Positions 50,578-60,561 of a stretch of 64,000 bases of DNA are shown in pieces. Below the pieces are notes generated by a model that ran no database searches, had not been told where the DNA came from, and saw nothing but the letters and a program-made list of their open reading frames with translations. Positions within the stretch are counted from its first letter, which is position 1; every line of letters begins with the position of its first letter. Source of the stretch: CALLMM01 sp964429855 (lineage in GTDB: Bacteria; Armatimonadota; Chthonomonadetes; Chthonomonadales; CAJBBX01). The stretch lies in contig CAYSDM010000001.1 in assembly GCA_964429855.1 (NCBI GenBank), forward strand, positions 62,001 through 126,000, written 5' to 3'. The translations under genes and the position numbers were made by a program.

Positions 50578-52726
50578 CACTCTTCTTTCGGCGCGAGGGC
50601 AAACACGCATGAGTATTCCCGATGACTTTCCGCGGTTTCAGGTTTCCGGGCATGAGAAGGCGATGCAGAGCCTGCGCCAACTGCACTGGCTGCACTATCC
50701 CGGCGCCGGTCCGAAGGCGACCCTCTGGGATGAATGGCTCTCCACGCCAGGACTCTGGCCCGCTACTTTCCACGCAGACCTGTCCAACGCGATGCGGGCG
50801 CAGTGGAGCGCGGTTTTAAGCGAGCGAATCATGGACCCGGAGGGATATGTCGCCACCCATCAGCACGCCTCCATCGCTCATCAGTTGGGCTGGCCCTTTC
50901 CGTTCTGGAATCAGGGACGGGGCGGCTATGGCTGGCACTTCTCCTTCAAGGATACGGTTGGACCTCCCTGGCGCACGGACCGCCTCAGCACACGCGACGG
51001 CTGGACGCTGACCGGAGCCGAAGACGAGGGGATCGGCGAGGAGGGATGGAGCCTGAAGCTGACCGCGCCGAACGCCGTGCTAACCGCTCCCCCGCAGCCG
51101 ATAGACAGCTTTCAGTCGCCGTTTATTCAGCTTCGCTGGCGCGCGGTGGGGCTGGGGGCCGTTCAGCCCTACTTGGAGTGGAGGACGAAAGGGCAGTCGG
51201 AGTTCAGCCCGCAACAGCGGGTCTACTTCGCCCCGGTCGAGAGCGCGACCACGATGCGCTATACGATGATCCCCTGTTACCGCCATCCGCGATGGAAAGG
51301 GCAGCAGATCGCGCAGATTCGGATCGGCTTTAGCAATCCGCAGCCCGGCGCGCAGGTGATCGTCCAGGCGCTCTTCACCCAGTACGATACGCGCCACAAC
51401 ATCAACAGCCAGAACTTTGTGCGGGGCTGCGCGGCCTATTTCTGGTGGACTCGCGACCTGGAGTTTCTGCGGCGGAATATCAACCGTATGCGTCTTGCGC
51501 TCCGCTATGTGATGACCGAGCATCAGGCGCTGGAGCGAAAAGTGGTCTTTACCGACTGGGTCGGGCATGACGGGCGCACCGGGCTGCAGCGTAATCCTGA
51601 CGGCTCCAAGAAGCTGCTCTACGGGGTCGGCATCGGCAATAACTACTGGGATCTGCTTCCCTTCGGGTATCTGGACTCCTACGCCACGATCCACTACTAT
51701 GACGCCTTGCGTTACATGGCGCAGATCGAAGAGGAGATAGCCGCGCATCCGGAGTGGGATGTTCCTCGCGGGGTGCTCTCCTTCACGCCGCAATTTCTGC
51801 GCAAGCACGCCGCCGAGGTGAAGGCGACCGGAAATCGGATGTTCTGGAACGCAAAGACAGGGCGGTTTACGGCGGGCGTGGATGCCGATGGGAAGATGCA
51901 CGACTACGGATTTACATTCGTCAACTGCGAGGCGATCGCCTACGACTTTGCGACGCCGGCGCACGCCCGCTCGATTATGCAGTGGCTCAGCGGAGAGCGG
52001 ATCGTCGAGGGAGATACGGCGAAAGGCGCGGACATCTATCACTGGCGGTTTGCGCCCCGCGCCACCACCCGGCGCAATCTCGATTACTACGGCTGGTTCT
52101 GGAGCGCGCCGGAATCGATACCCTGGGGCGGGCAGGTCCAGGACGGAGGCGCGGTGCTGGGCTTCTCGTACCACGATCTGATGGCGCGGCTGAAGGTGCG
52201 CGGACCGGACGACGCCTGGAGGCGGCTGCAGGAGATCGTGCGCTGGTTCGACGAGGTGCAGGCGGCGGGCGGCTATCGCGCCTACTACAACGGACAGCGC
52301 GAAGGCACGCTGCAGGGCGGCGGCACGGCGGGCGGTCTGGGGCTGGATCAGGAGTTTTTTGAGAGCGTGCTGGTTCCGCAGACGATGCTGCGGGGCTTTC
52401 TGGGCTTTGAGCCTGCCGCCGACGGTTTCCGCCTGAACCCGCATCTGCCGCAGGAGTGGACTGCGCTCTCAATAGACCGGATTCGCTGGCAGAACCTGAT
52501 CCTGACGATACGCGCCGACCGACAATCTATCGAGGTGCGAAAAGAGGGGGACGCGCAGATGCCCTGCTTCGTTGCGCTGCCCGCTGGAGAGTGGAGAGCG
52601 ACCCTGCTGATGCCGGACGGAACGACGCGGCGCGTGGATTCCGGGACGAAGAGAGCGCGGGATCGCGCGCTGAAGATCGAGTGGCAGGGAGCGGCGGGAG
52701 TCCGTCTGGAAAGGGAGAAGCCGTGA
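50540..52726 (+). CDS. Secreted (alpha/alpha)6-barrel glycoside hydrolase-like protein
   Basis: A 728-residue protein with a signal-like N-terminus ('IFFFMLVWSSITLLSARG'). Residues about 90-260 look like a beta-sandwich; about 270-620 has helical-barrel spacing with 'FVRGCAAYFWWTRDLEFLRRNINRMRLALRYV', 'VVFTDWVGHDGRTGLQ', 'GIGNNYWDLLPFGYLDSYATIHYYDALR' and 'GGQVQDGGAVLGFSYHDL', with acidic residues that may be catalytic. The layout resembles six-hairpin glycosidases (GH78, GH63, GH65-type), but I cannot assign a family. AGGAG precedes the ATG. Its stop overlaps the apgM start (GTGA). Confidence 0.7.
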   Translation: MRIFFFMLVWSSITLLSARGQTRMSIPDDFPRFQVSGHEKAMQSLRQLHWLHYPGAGPKATLWDEWLSTPGLWPATFHADLSNAMRAQWSAVLSERIMDPEGYVATHQHASIAHQLGWPFPFWNQGRGGYGWHFSFKDTVGPPWRTDRLSTRDGWTLTGAEDEGIGEEGWSLKLTAPNAVLTAPPQPIDSFQSPFIQLRWRAVGLGAVQPYLEWRTKGQSEFSPQQRVYFAPVESATTMRYTMIPCYRHPRWKGQQIAQIRIGFSNPQPGAQVIVQALFTQYDTRHNINSQNFVRGCAAYFWWTRDLEFLRRNINRMRLALRYVMTEHQALERKVVFTDWVGHDGRTGLQRNPDGSKKLLYGVGIGNNYWDLLPFGYLDSYATIHYYDALRYMAQIEEEIAAHPEWDVPRGVLSFTPQFLRKHAAEVKATGNRMFWNAKTGRFTAGVDADGKMHDYGFTFVNCEAIAYDFATPAHARSIMQWLSGERIVEGDTAKGADIYHWRFAPRATTRRNLDYYGWFWSAPESIPWGGQVQDGGAVLGFSYHDLMARLKVRGPDDAWRRLQEIVRWFDEVQAAGGYRAYYNGQREGTLQGGGTAGGLGLDQEFFESVLVPQTMLRGFLGFEPAADGFRLNPHLPQEWTALSIDRIRWQNLILTIRADRQSIEVRKEGDAQMPCFVALPAGEWRATLLMPDGTTRRVDSGTKRARDRALKIEWQGAAGVRLEREKP

Positions 52727-53907
52727 AGTATATTCTGATTGTGCCGGATGGAATGGCGGATGACCCGCTGCCTGATCTGGAGGGGCGAACGCCGCTGGAG
52801 GTGGCGCGCACGCCGTATATGGACGATCTGGCGAACAGGGGCGTGGTCGGCGGCGTGGCGGTGACTCCGCCCGATATGTATCCGGGCAGCGATGCGGCGA
52901 ATATGGCGCTGCTGGGCTACGATCCCCGCCAGTACTACACCGGACGCGGTCCGGTCGAGGCGGCCGCCATGCGGATCGCGATGGATGAGCGGGACGTGGC
53001 TTTTCGCTGCTCCCTGATCTCCACCGACGGCGAGCGGCTGCTGGACTACAGCGCGGGACACGTGGGGACGGAGGAGGCGCGTTCGCTGGTGGAGGAGGCG
53101 CGCAAGCTCTGTACCCGGCAGATGCGGCTCTTCCCCGGGATCTCCTACCGACATATTCTGCTCTGGAACGACGGTCCGCTGGAGGTGAAGACCTTCGCTC
53201 CGCATGAGAACATGAACCGCCCCCTGAATGAGATACTGCCGACCGGCGACGGCGACTACCGGCTGCGGCAGTTTATCTGGGACTCGATAGACCTGTTGAA
53301 CGATCATCCTTACAATCGCCGATGCCGCGAAGAGGGCAGACCGGTCGCCAACACGCTCTGGCCCTGGGGACAGGGGCGCGCTCCGCAGCTTCCCTCCTTC
53401 TTCCGTCTGCACGGAAAAACCGGCGCGGTGATCGCGGGGGTGGATGTGATACGAGGGCTGGGACGGTTGACGGGGCTGGAGATCGTGGCGGTTCCGGGAG
53501 CCACCGGCTATTTCGACACCGACTACTACGCCAAAGGTCGCTATGCGGTCGAGGCGTTGAACCGGCACGATTTCGTCTGGGTGCATGTCGAGGCTCCCGA
53601 TGAGGCGGGGCATATCGGCAGCATAGATGAGAAGATCAAAGCTATCGAGAGCATAGACCAACTGGTGGTAGGAACAATGCTGAGCGGACTCAAGAAACTG
53701 GACGACTTCCGCATGTTAATCGTCCCGGATCACGCGACCCCCATCGCGACACGGGGGCACAAAGTGGGTCCAGTTCCCTATCTGCTCTTCGATTCGCGCC
53801 GCGCCCGCCCCAACCGCATTCCCTACGATGAGCGCGCGTTGCAGGAGAGGGTTCCTCATGTAGACGAGGGCTATCGTCTGATCGGGGAGCTATGGGGGAA
53901 GGAGTAG
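52723..53907 (+). CDS. apgM: Cofactor-independent phosphoglycerate mutase, ApgM (archaeal) type
   Basis: A 394-residue alkaline-phosphatase-superfamily enzyme. 'YILIVPDGMADDPLPDLEGRTPLEVARTPYMDDLANRG' has the first metal Asp, 'PPDMYPGSDAANMALLGYDP' the catalytic Ser, 'GRGPVEAAAM' and later 'VHVEAPDEAGHIGS' and 'LIVPDHATPI' the other metal ligands (Asp, His). It interconverts 2- and 3-phosphoglycerate; close relatives act on other phosphates (for example in phosphonate metabolism), so this remains open. The start is GTG at 52723 with AAGGGAGAA upstream, overlapping the hydrolase gene. Confidence 0.9.
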   Translation: MKYILIVPDGMADDPLPDLEGRTPLEVARTPYMDDLANRGVVGGVAVTPPDMYPGSDAANMALLGYDPRQYYTGRGPVEAAAMRIAMDERDVAFRCSLISTDGERLLDYSAGHVGTEEARSLVEEARKLCTRQMRLFPGISYRHILLWNDGPLEVKTFAPHENMNRPLNEILPTGDGDYRLRQFIWDSIDLLNDHPYNRRCREEGRPVANTLWPWGQGRAPQLPSFFRLHGKTGAVIAGVDVIRGLGRLTGLEIVAVPGATGYFDTDYYAKGRYAVEALNRHDFVWVHVEAPDEAGHIGSIDEKIKAIESIDQLVVGTMLSGLKKLDDFRMLIVPDHATPIATRGHKVGPVPYLLFDSRRARPNRIPYDERALQERVPHVDEGYRLIGELWGKE

Positions 53908-53908
53908 A

Positions 53909-53935
53909 GGGCAGGCTTCCGTTTTGAGTCTGCCC
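53909..53935 (+). terminator. Hairpin after apgM
   Basis: GGGCAG (53909-53914) pairs with CTGCCC (53930-53935), 15-base loop, directly after the apgM stop. The T content downstream is low, so it may be a weak terminator. Confidence 0.4.
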
Positions 53936-53965
53936 GTCGTCCGGTGGATGGTCAATGGACGGAGG

Positions 53966-56557
53966 CTATTTGTAGACCTCCAGTTCCGCAATACCCATCT
54001 GTCCGCCCTCCTGATCGGGACCGTCCGGCTTCACCGCCTGCACGCGCACATATCGCGCAGGCTGCGGTGTCGTCAAAAGATGACGCTGCGTGCCTCCCCG
54101 ACAGTTTTTGATATGCGCCACCGTCACCCACTTTTTTCCGTCCTCAGAGAGCAGCAGTTTGTATTCGGTGGCGTAACCGCCCGACACAAAGTGAATGACG
54201 ACCCGGCTTACCGCAAGGCGTTTCTGCAGGTCCACCTGATACGCCCATGCCCACTCATACGCTCCCTGCGCATGAGTCTGCATCAACCCGTCCACGCCGT
54301 ACCGCGCAAAGGCGAAGGCGCTGGCGATCAGTGTGCGCTCTCCATCCGCGCTGAGAAGCTGCGCGGGCTTCCCGAAGGCGAGGTTGCCGGGAGGAACCGG
54401 CTCCGTTTTTCGAACGGGCGGAGGAGTGTACGACGGGTAGGGACTGTCCAGTTCGATCTTAAGGATCGTATCTATCGGATCGGCGGTGATGCCCTCCAGC
54501 GAGATGGTCAGGCTCTCGCTGCGCTGCGTGAATCGCGCCGGGACGCCCCGGTTCATCCAGAGAACGGACTTCACCTTCCGTTTGATCGGTCCGACGGTCA
54601 GCGAGGAGGATTCCGGGACGCCGGTCTTGCCGAACGGATCGCTCATCATGTGCAGGTAGATTGCCGTCCGGGCGAGATTGAGGGTATTGTAGCCCCATTC
54701 GGCGGTCGGAAGCGGACCGGGAAGGACGTGGGTGTAGGATTCATGCAGGGGAGGCGCGCCAGGAGGATTCGCCCATTCCGCCATACGCAGGTGCGCCTGC
54801 ATCACGACCGACTCTTCCAGCCTCTTATAGGGAGTTGCGATGGTCGGGCTGTGATCCATGTTTGCCACAAAGCCCTGCCCGATGAGCGATAGCTGTACCC
54901 GCAGATACGCCTGCCAGTCCGGCTGGATGTTCGGGGAGTACTCAAATTTCGGGTCGGCGATCATCCGCCACGACTCGACTGGCACACGCTTGGGCCAGCG
55001 AATCGTGAAGGGCCAGATTGACCAGATACGTTCGCCCCATGCGCCCCATCCCTCCATGCAGACCACATCCCAGTCGCTCTGATAGAGCGTGGTGACGCCG
55101 TTGAGAACGATCAGGGTGTCCGGGCTGTGCGCGCGGATCATGCTGTAGAGAGCGTCCAGGGAGACATACCCGTCGGGATCAGGGCTTGCCCAGTCGAACC
55201 AGAAGGCGGCGGGCTTATAGCGACGCACCGCCTCTTCGACCATCAGAATCGCGCCGTTGTCGCCTCCGTGATTGGGACCGATCAGATTGCCCATATACAT
55301 CCCGAACCGGATGCCCTCCGCCTCCAGCGCAGTTTTGTATCGTCCCGCCAGATCGCCCAGGGGGTTGTTCGGCTCATAGAGCGAGTTCCAGCGGTATTTC
55401 ATGTCGCCATTGTTATAAGAGATCATCATCCCCAGCGCATAGCCCTGCCGCTTCATCGTCTTCGCAAACCGCTGCAGTTCTCCCTCTTCCGCGTTTAGAA
55501 TGCTTTCGGGATTATGGATCAGCGCAACCAGACGCGCCTCTTCATACCACTTATTCGGACGCTCGCGCACCGTCATACGAAGGGGTTTGAGGGCGGAGCG
55601 TCCTGTACGGTCGGTCACGCGCGCCTCAAACGCATATTCACCGAGTCGGGCGGAGCCGGAGATCACGCCGGTCAGAGAGCCGTCCGCACTCAGCTTCAGA
55701 CCGCGCGGCAGGGAGCCGCCGGAGAGCGACCAGCGGTAGGGAGGAGCGCCTCCCTGCGCCGTGAGCTGAAAGTCGGCGGCAAGCATGCGCAGGCGCGGCT
55801 TCCGGCGCAGATAGGCTCCCATCTCCGGGTCAGGATCGCGCAGGGGATCGGCTCCCACGTAGGTCCACTCGCGGAAGGCATCGGGCAGGATTCCGGTCTG
55901 CGCGTCGGTCATCGCCTGTGTGGAGATCGCCAGTCGCCCCTCTCCCCCATGCACCGAGAAGACCAGTCCCGGCAGGCGGCTGCCGTCGGCACGGCACAGA
56001 CGCGCATAGAATCCGAAACGCCCGTCTTCCTGATTGGCGATCTTAAGCAGGAGCCGATTCCATCCAGCTTTCAGGGTAACGTCGGCTTTCAGGGTGTCGC
56101 GGTAGGGACCGCTTTTGACGCTCTCCAGCGTCGGCTGCCCGTTAACCCAGGCTTTGCAGGCGTTGTCCGCCCCGACTCGAAGCTGTGCCGCCTGCTCCTG
56201 CGGGCTGAAGACATAGACATGGGCGTAGGCGATCTTCGCCGCCACCGATTCACCGCGTTTGATCCGGAAGTAGCTGAAAAGATCCTGATAATCGTCGTAG
56301 TTGCGAGAGAAGAGGCGGTCGTCGAAATAGCGCCAGGGCTTTCCGCCCGACACGGCGTTGAGCGCGGGCTGCGCGGCGGTCTCGCCGATGAGATCACGGG
56401 TATAGCCGCCGTTCTGCGCATCATTATCGAAGGTTCCCGCCACCAGCCAGGTGTTGATGAAGGGAGCCTCCTCCGCCGTAGACTTCTGCGGCGCGCCGCT
56501 CCCTGAAACCGCCAGAAGACTTGCCAGACAGAGCATCAGAAGCAGTCTCTCTTTCAT
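53966..56557 (-). CDS. Secreted GH29-like alpha-L-fucosidase with Ig-like and F5/8 type C domains
   Basis: An 863-residue exported protein: signal peptide (1-22), an N-terminal sandwich domain (about 35-200), a putative Ig domain of the He_PIG type (261-330, 'GGAPPYRWSLSGGSLPRGLKLSADGSL'), a TIM barrel of GH29 type (340-600) and a C-terminal F5/8 type C (discoidin) carbohydrate-binding domain (725-862). 'AFWFDWASPD' places Asp455 where GH29 has its nucleophile. Ig domains ahead of the catalytic barrel are unusual. The ATG at 56557 overlaps the stop of the GH78 gene (ATGA). It probably releases fucose or a similar deoxyhexose. Confidence 0.82.
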   Translation of the reverse strand: MKERLLLMLCLASLLAVSGSGAPQKSTAEEAPFINTWLVAGTFDNDAQNGGYTRDLIGETAAQPALNAVSGGKPWRYFDDRLFSRNYDDYQDLFSYFRIKRGESVAAKIAYAHVYVFSPQEQAAQLRVGADNACKAWVNGQPTLESVKSGPYRDTLKADVTLKAGWNRLLLKIANQEDGRFGFYARLCRADGSRLPGLVFSVHGGEGRLAISTQAMTDAQTGILPDAFREWTYVGADPLRDPDPEMGAYLRRKPRLRMLAADFQLTAQGGAPPYRWSLSGGSLPRGLKLSADGSLTGVISGSARLGEYAFEARVTDRTGRSALKPLRMTVRERPNKWYEEARLVALIHNPESILNAEEGELQRFAKTMKRQGYALGMMISYNNGDMKYRWNSLYEPNNPLGDLAGRYKTALEAEGIRFGMYMGNLIGPNHGGDNGAILMVEEAVRRYKPAAFWFDWASPDPDGYVSLDALYSMIRAHSPDTLIVLNGVTTLYQSDWDVVCMEGWGAWGERIWSIWPFTIRWPKRVPVESWRMIADPKFEYSPNIQPDWQAYLRVQLSLIGQGFVANMDHSPTIATPYKRLEESVVMQAHLRMAEWANPPGAPPLHESYTHVLPGPLPTAEWGYNTLNLARTAIYLHMMSDPFGKTGVPESSSLTVGPIKRKVKSVLWMNRGVPARFTQRSESLTISLEGITADPIDTILKIELDSPYPSYTPPPVRKTEPVPPGNLAFGKPAQLLSADGERTLIASAFAFARYGVDGLMQTHAQGAYEWAWAYQVDLQKRLAVSRVVIHFVSGGYATEYKLLLSEDGKKWVTVAHIKNCRGGTQRHLLTTPQPARYVRVQAVKPDGPDQEGGQMGIAELEVYK

Positions 56558-59259
56558 GTTCGCGCCTGCCATTTCGCGGTAAATGCGTAGCGTCCCGAAG
56601 CCAGTTCGCAGAGCAGAGTCTCCTCTTCCTGCCGTATGGCGGAGACTCCTTCCGCCTCCGCCAGCGGCTTGCCCGATTCGACGATAACGGCGTCGGGAGG
56701 CGTGGGGAACGCGGCGAGAGCGACCGCGTTGGGCGGAACGCAGACGCTCCACTCAAAACGCTCCGCCTCCAGCGACCAGCGGCTTTCAATCCGCCCGTAG
56801 AGCGATTCGAGCGAAGCGGAGGCGGAGCGAATCTCTCCGCCGGGGCGCGGACGCAGGAGGATGCGTTTATAACCGGGTTGTTGCGGCGAAAGGTCTATGC
56901 CTGCGACCGTTGCATAGAGCCATTCGCCGATGGCTCCGTAGGCGTAGTGGTTGAACGAATTCATGCCGGGGTCCTGAAATCCCTTCTCCTCCGTCCATCC
57001 GTCCCATCGTTCCCAGGTGGTCGTCGCTCCCTTTGTGACGGAGTAGAGCCAGGAGGGCCAGGTCTTCTGATGCAGCAGCGTATACGCTACGTCGAGATAT
57101 CCGGCGCGGGTCAGCACATGCGCCAGATAGGGCGTGCCGACAAAGCCGGTAGAGAGGTGCATTCCGCGCTGACGGATATTGCGCGCCAGTTCGCGGGCAG
57201 CGGCAGGTCGCAGCGATTCCGACAGCAGGTCGAAATGCAGCGCCAGTACGTAGGCGGTCTGCGTCTGTCCGGTAACCAGTCCGTCCGCCGTCACAAAGCG
57301 TCGGCAGAAGGCGGCTTTGATCTGCTGATGAAGCGCGTCATACTGTACGGCGTCCGCCTCCTTTCCCAGAATGCGAGCGATACGCGCCATCAGGTGCACC
57401 GAATGGGCAAAGAAGGCGGTCCCGATCAGGTCTGTGGGCGTTTCGGCGTTGATGGAGAGCCAGTCGCCAAATCCTCCCCAGTCGCCGGAGTCGGGATGAA
57501 TGCGGATTCCGTCGCGGCTGGTATTTTTCAGATGCTCCACATAACGCGCCATGCGGGGATAGTGCGCTTCGAGTATGCGTTGGTCTCCGTAGCAGAGATA
57601 GATCGTCCAGGGGCAGATGATGCCGGCGTCGGCCCACGCCGGCCCGCCGTCATCCGCTCCGGGAATGGTCTTCGGCGCGACGGGGGGAAATGCGCCGTTC
57701 TCCGCCTGCGCATCGGCAAGGTCGTTGAGCCATTTGGTGAAGAACCCGGCGACCTCACGATTGAAGCAGGCAGTGCGAATAAACACCTGCGCGTCTCCCG
57801 TCCAACCAAGACGCTCATCGCGCTGCGGGCAGTCGGTCGGGACTTCAAAGAAGTTGCTCTTCTGTCCCCATTCGATATTGTGCTGTAACTGATTGATCAG
57901 CGGATCGGAGCATTCGAACGAGCCGGTCGGCGGCGTGTCGGAGTGCAGCACGATTCCGGTTACGGCATCGCGGGGAGGCGTGCCGTAGTAGCCGCTGAGT
58001 TCCACGAAGCGGAAGCCATGAAAGGTGAAGCGCGGCTCGTAGGTCTCCTCGGCGCGAAATTCGACCGCCGGATCGTCACAGCCTTTGAACGTGTAGTAGT
58101 CGGTGGCGGAGGCGGTGCGCAGGTTTTCGGTGTAGAGCGAGCCGTCCGGATTCAGCGTTTCGCCGTGCCGCAGGGTGACCGTCATGCCGGCAGGACCGAC
58201 CCCTTTCAGCCGGACGCGTCCGACCATATTCTGCCCGAGGTCATAGATCCAGCGCGGTCCGGCGAAGTGCGCCACCGGCTTCGGGTCGGCAATGGGAGCG
58301 ATCTCTTCCTGTTTTCGGACAGTCGGTCCGCACAGGGCGACCAGCGGAACGCCGGGATCGGGGAAGGTTTCGACCGGCAACCAGGCGCGATCCTCAAAGC
58401 CCGGCATATCCCATCCCGGAATCTCGCGCCGCGCATCGTAGCTTTCGCCGCGCAGAATATCGGACATCAGCAGCGGACCGGTGGAGGTCTTCCATGTGTC
58501 GTCGGTGGCGATCGTCAGCAGGCTTCCGTCCGCCTGCTCGATCATCAACTGCGCCAGCAGCTTCGGGCGGTCTCCCCATCGCTGACGCCCGCGAAATTCG
58601 ATATGCCCACAGTACCAGCCGTCCGCCAGTATCACGCCCAGGGCATTCTCGCCCTCCGTCAGCAGGTCGGTCACATCGTAGACCAGGTACTGCAGGCGGT
58701 GACGGTAGTCGGTCCAGCCGGGGGTGAACGCATCCTCGCCGATGCGCCGCCCGTTGAGCGATGCCTCAAACAGTCCCAGCGCGGTAATGTAGAGGCGCGC
58801 CGCTCGCGCCGGGGCATCGAGCAAAAAAGCGCGGCGCAGATAGGGGCAGGGAAGCGAGGTCTGCGGGCTGCCGACCTGCGCGGAGCCGATCCAACTGCCG
58901 ACCCACTCCTCCCGCGCCAGCAGTCCCATCTCCCACCAGGCAGGCGCGCTCTCCGTCATCTCGCCCCTCTCGTCCCATGCCCGCGCCTTCCACCAGACGC
59001 GCTGACGCGAAACGGGCGGCTTGCCTTCATAGACGATATGCAGGTTTTGATCCGACTCGATCCGCCCGCTGTCCCAGAGATCGGCTTGATTAGCCTGCAG
59101 CCTCTCCTCGCGGCTCGCCGCCAGAACCTGATACGCGCTCTGGCGCGCGCCGCGCCGTTCGGATACCATCCGCCAGCAGAGTCGCGGCTGCGCGACGGAG
59201 ATTCCCATCGGCGCAGCCGCATATTCACAACGTAGTCCGGTTATCTGAAATGCAGTCAT
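56554..59259 (-). CDS. GH78 alpha-L-rhamnosidase
   Basis: A 901-residue enzyme with the full GH78 layout: N-terminal beta-domains ('PRLCWRMVSERRGARQSAYQV', 'YLRRAFLLD'), Bac_rhamnosid_N ('ASLNGRRIGEDAFTPGWTDYRHRLQYLVYDVT'), concanavalin-like domain ('WIYDLGQNMVGRVRLK'), the (alpha/alpha)6 catalytic barrel from about 430 with 'TDCPQRDERLGWTGDAQVF' (475-493, acidic residues of the active site) and a C-terminal beta-sandwich. No signal peptide is seen, so it may work on imported oligosaccharides. Its stop overlaps the start of the fucosidase-like gene by 4 bases. Confidence 0.95.
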   Translation of the reverse strand: MTAFQITGLRCEYAAAPMGISVAQPRLCWRMVSERRGARQSAYQVLAASREERLQANQADLWDSGRIESDQNLHIVYEGKPPVSRQRVWWKARAWDERGEMTESAPAWWEMGLLAREEWVGSWIGSAQVGSPQTSLPCPYLRRAFLLDAPARAARLYITALGLFEASLNGRRIGEDAFTPGWTDYRHRLQYLVYDVTDLLTEGENALGVILADGWYCGHIEFRGRQRWGDRPKLLAQLMIEQADGSLLTIATDDTWKTSTGPLLMSDILRGESYDARREIPGWDMPGFEDRAWLPVETFPDPGVPLVALCGPTVRKQEEIAPIADPKPVAHFAGPRWIYDLGQNMVGRVRLKGVGPAGMTVTLRHGETLNPDGSLYTENLRTASATDYYTFKGCDDPAVEFRAEETYEPRFTFHGFRFVELSGYYGTPPRDAVTGIVLHSDTPPTGSFECSDPLINQLQHNIEWGQKSNFFEVPTDCPQRDERLGWTGDAQVFIRTACFNREVAGFFTKWLNDLADAQAENGAFPPVAPKTIPGADDGGPAWADAGIICPWTIYLCYGDQRILEAHYPRMARYVEHLKNTSRDGIRIHPDSGDWGGFGDWLSINAETPTDLIGTAFFAHSVHLMARIARILGKEADAVQYDALHQQIKAAFCRRFVTADGLVTGQTQTAYVLALHFDLLSESLRPAAARELARNIRQRGMHLSTGFVGTPYLAHVLTRAGYLDVAYTLLHQKTWPSWLYSVTKGATTTWERWDGWTEEKGFQDPGMNSFNHYAYGAIGEWLYATVAGIDLSPQQPGYKRILLRPRPGGEIRSASASLESLYGRIESRWSLEAERFEWSVCVPPNAVALAAFPTPPDAVIVESGKPLAEAEGVSAIRQEEETLLCELASGRYAFTAKWQART

Positions 59260-59370
59260 TCCTCTTCCTCATCCACTCAGGGTCTCTGAGATTCCTCTTT
59301 GGTGAGGAGGAGGGGAAATCCTGCCGGGAAAATGAGCGGTTGCTGGCAACCTTGAACCGACGACCTGCGC

Positions 59371-60345
59371 TTAACGGGACGACGCGCGCCGGGGTCCGAT
59401 GTAGGAAGTCGCTGCGACAACGTCATCGAACCATATCCTGTTCGTCCTCACCTTATTGGGGTTGATGTATCCTCCGATAGTGATATAGTCGAGTTTAAGA
59501 GCTTCGATATCCCGGAGCCGGAGGTTCGGAAAGTCGGCCACAAGTTTGCCGTCCAGCCAGCAGGCAATCCGTCCGTCGCGCCGACCAGGTGTGTTGGCTT
59601 GCACCATGAATTCGTAGCAGTGCCAGCGATCCAATTGGGGTAACACGTTGGGGCGCGGTTTGAAAAACTTGCCGAAGTTGCCCGCCAGGGATGTGTTTGG
59701 AGAGACCAGGCCCGTCGGATAGAAAATGTCGCCGTAGTCGCCCCGCTGCTCCGGATGGTAAATGTAAATGATCAGATTGCCCGGTGACGGCGCGTCACTA
59801 TAGACCGTGCATTCATAGGACGCCAGGAACTTGTTGCGCCCATCCGCGCGTTTTCCGGGGGTCGAGCGGCCCTCAAGATGGTAGTGGGCTGAGATGGACC
59901 CGCCATTGTGAAATGACCCGGCTCCCCGCACATCCAGTCCGCTGTCGAACTTCTGATAATAGCGCAGGAATAAGGTGTTGTACTCCCGTCCGAGATGTTT
60001 CATCAAGCCGTTGCCGACCGCGCCGTCCCGTTGCGGAAAGAGCATCTCTACCGACTTCTCGCCGCTATGCACACCCTCGCGATCACGGGTGATGCGCAGG
60101 GTGTTGTCGTGAAACACGTTGTCCCAACGACGACGGAGATCCTCGGGCAGAGAGACGTCTTCGAAATCATGCGCGAAGACAACGTTGGGATCCTTCTCGA
60201 TCCCTGCATCGCCCGGATACCTGGACGCAATACCGGCGCTGCCCTCCGGCAAAGCGGCGGGTTCCTCCATCCGTGTTTCTCCTCCGACCAGATTCGTCAT
60301 GCAAAGGACGAGAAGAAGCAGAGTAAGTCGCATCGTTCTCTTCAT
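59371..60345 (-). CDS. Secreted jelly-roll protein, polysaccharide-lyase-like
   Basis: A 324-residue exported protein (signal about 1-22, 'LTLLLLVLCMTNLVGG'). The rest is beta-rich: 'VVFAHDFEDVSLP', 'EYNTLFLRYYQKFDSGLD', 'WHCYEFMVQANTPGRRDGRIACWLDGKLVADFPNLRLRD' and 'KVRTNRIWFDDVVAATSYIG', a pattern shared by polysaccharide lyases of the PL14/PL20-type and other concanavalin-like folds. A conserved catalytic pair cannot be named. It lies in the minus-strand block of glycan-degrading genes, upstream of GH78. The start at 60345 matches the signal peptide and an AGGAAA site. Confidence 0.7.
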   Translation of the reverse strand: MKRTMRLTLLLLVLCMTNLVGGETRMEEPAALPEGSAGIASRYPGDAGIEKDPNVVFAHDFEDVSLPEDLRRRWDNVFHDNTLRITRDREGVHSGEKSVEMLFPQRDGAVGNGLMKHLGREYNTLFLRYYQKFDSGLDVRGAGSFHNGGSISAHYHLEGRSTPGKRADGRNKFLASYECTVYSDAPSPGNLIIYIYHPEQRGDYGDIFYPTGLVSPNTSLAGNFGKFFKPRPNVLPQLDRWHCYEFMVQANTPGRRDGRIACWLDGKLVADFPNLRLRDIEALKLDYITIGGYINPNKVRTNRIWFDDVVAATSYIGPRRASSR

Positions 60346-60534
60346 CGTGGATTTCCTATCACTGAGTGCGTTTGACGGATGCCAGCTTATCATCATGCGA
60401 CGAGTAGCCGCATATCCGCTTCTCACGGAAGGATGTTACGACAAATCGCGATAGAACCAGGCAGGCGAGTTTGATAATGCCCTCATCTCCCATCATAAAA
60501 GGTGCCGCCAAAGCTGTCAAGCAGCGAACTCCAC

Positions 60535-60551
60535 CCCGTTCCTCGAACGGG
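60535..60551. terminator. Compact hairpin past the GH2-type gene
   Basis: CCCGTTC (60535-60541) pairs with GAACGGG (60545-60551), 3-base loop, 11 bases after the GH2 stop. Read on the plus strand it is followed by CTTTTGG; on the minus strand there is no T-run. Confidence 0.4.
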
Positions 60552-60561
60552 CTTTTGGTTG

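Noticed and set aside
54858..56506. Plus-strand frames opposite the fucosidase-like gene
   Set aside because: Shadow frames; no ribosome sites, no domains.
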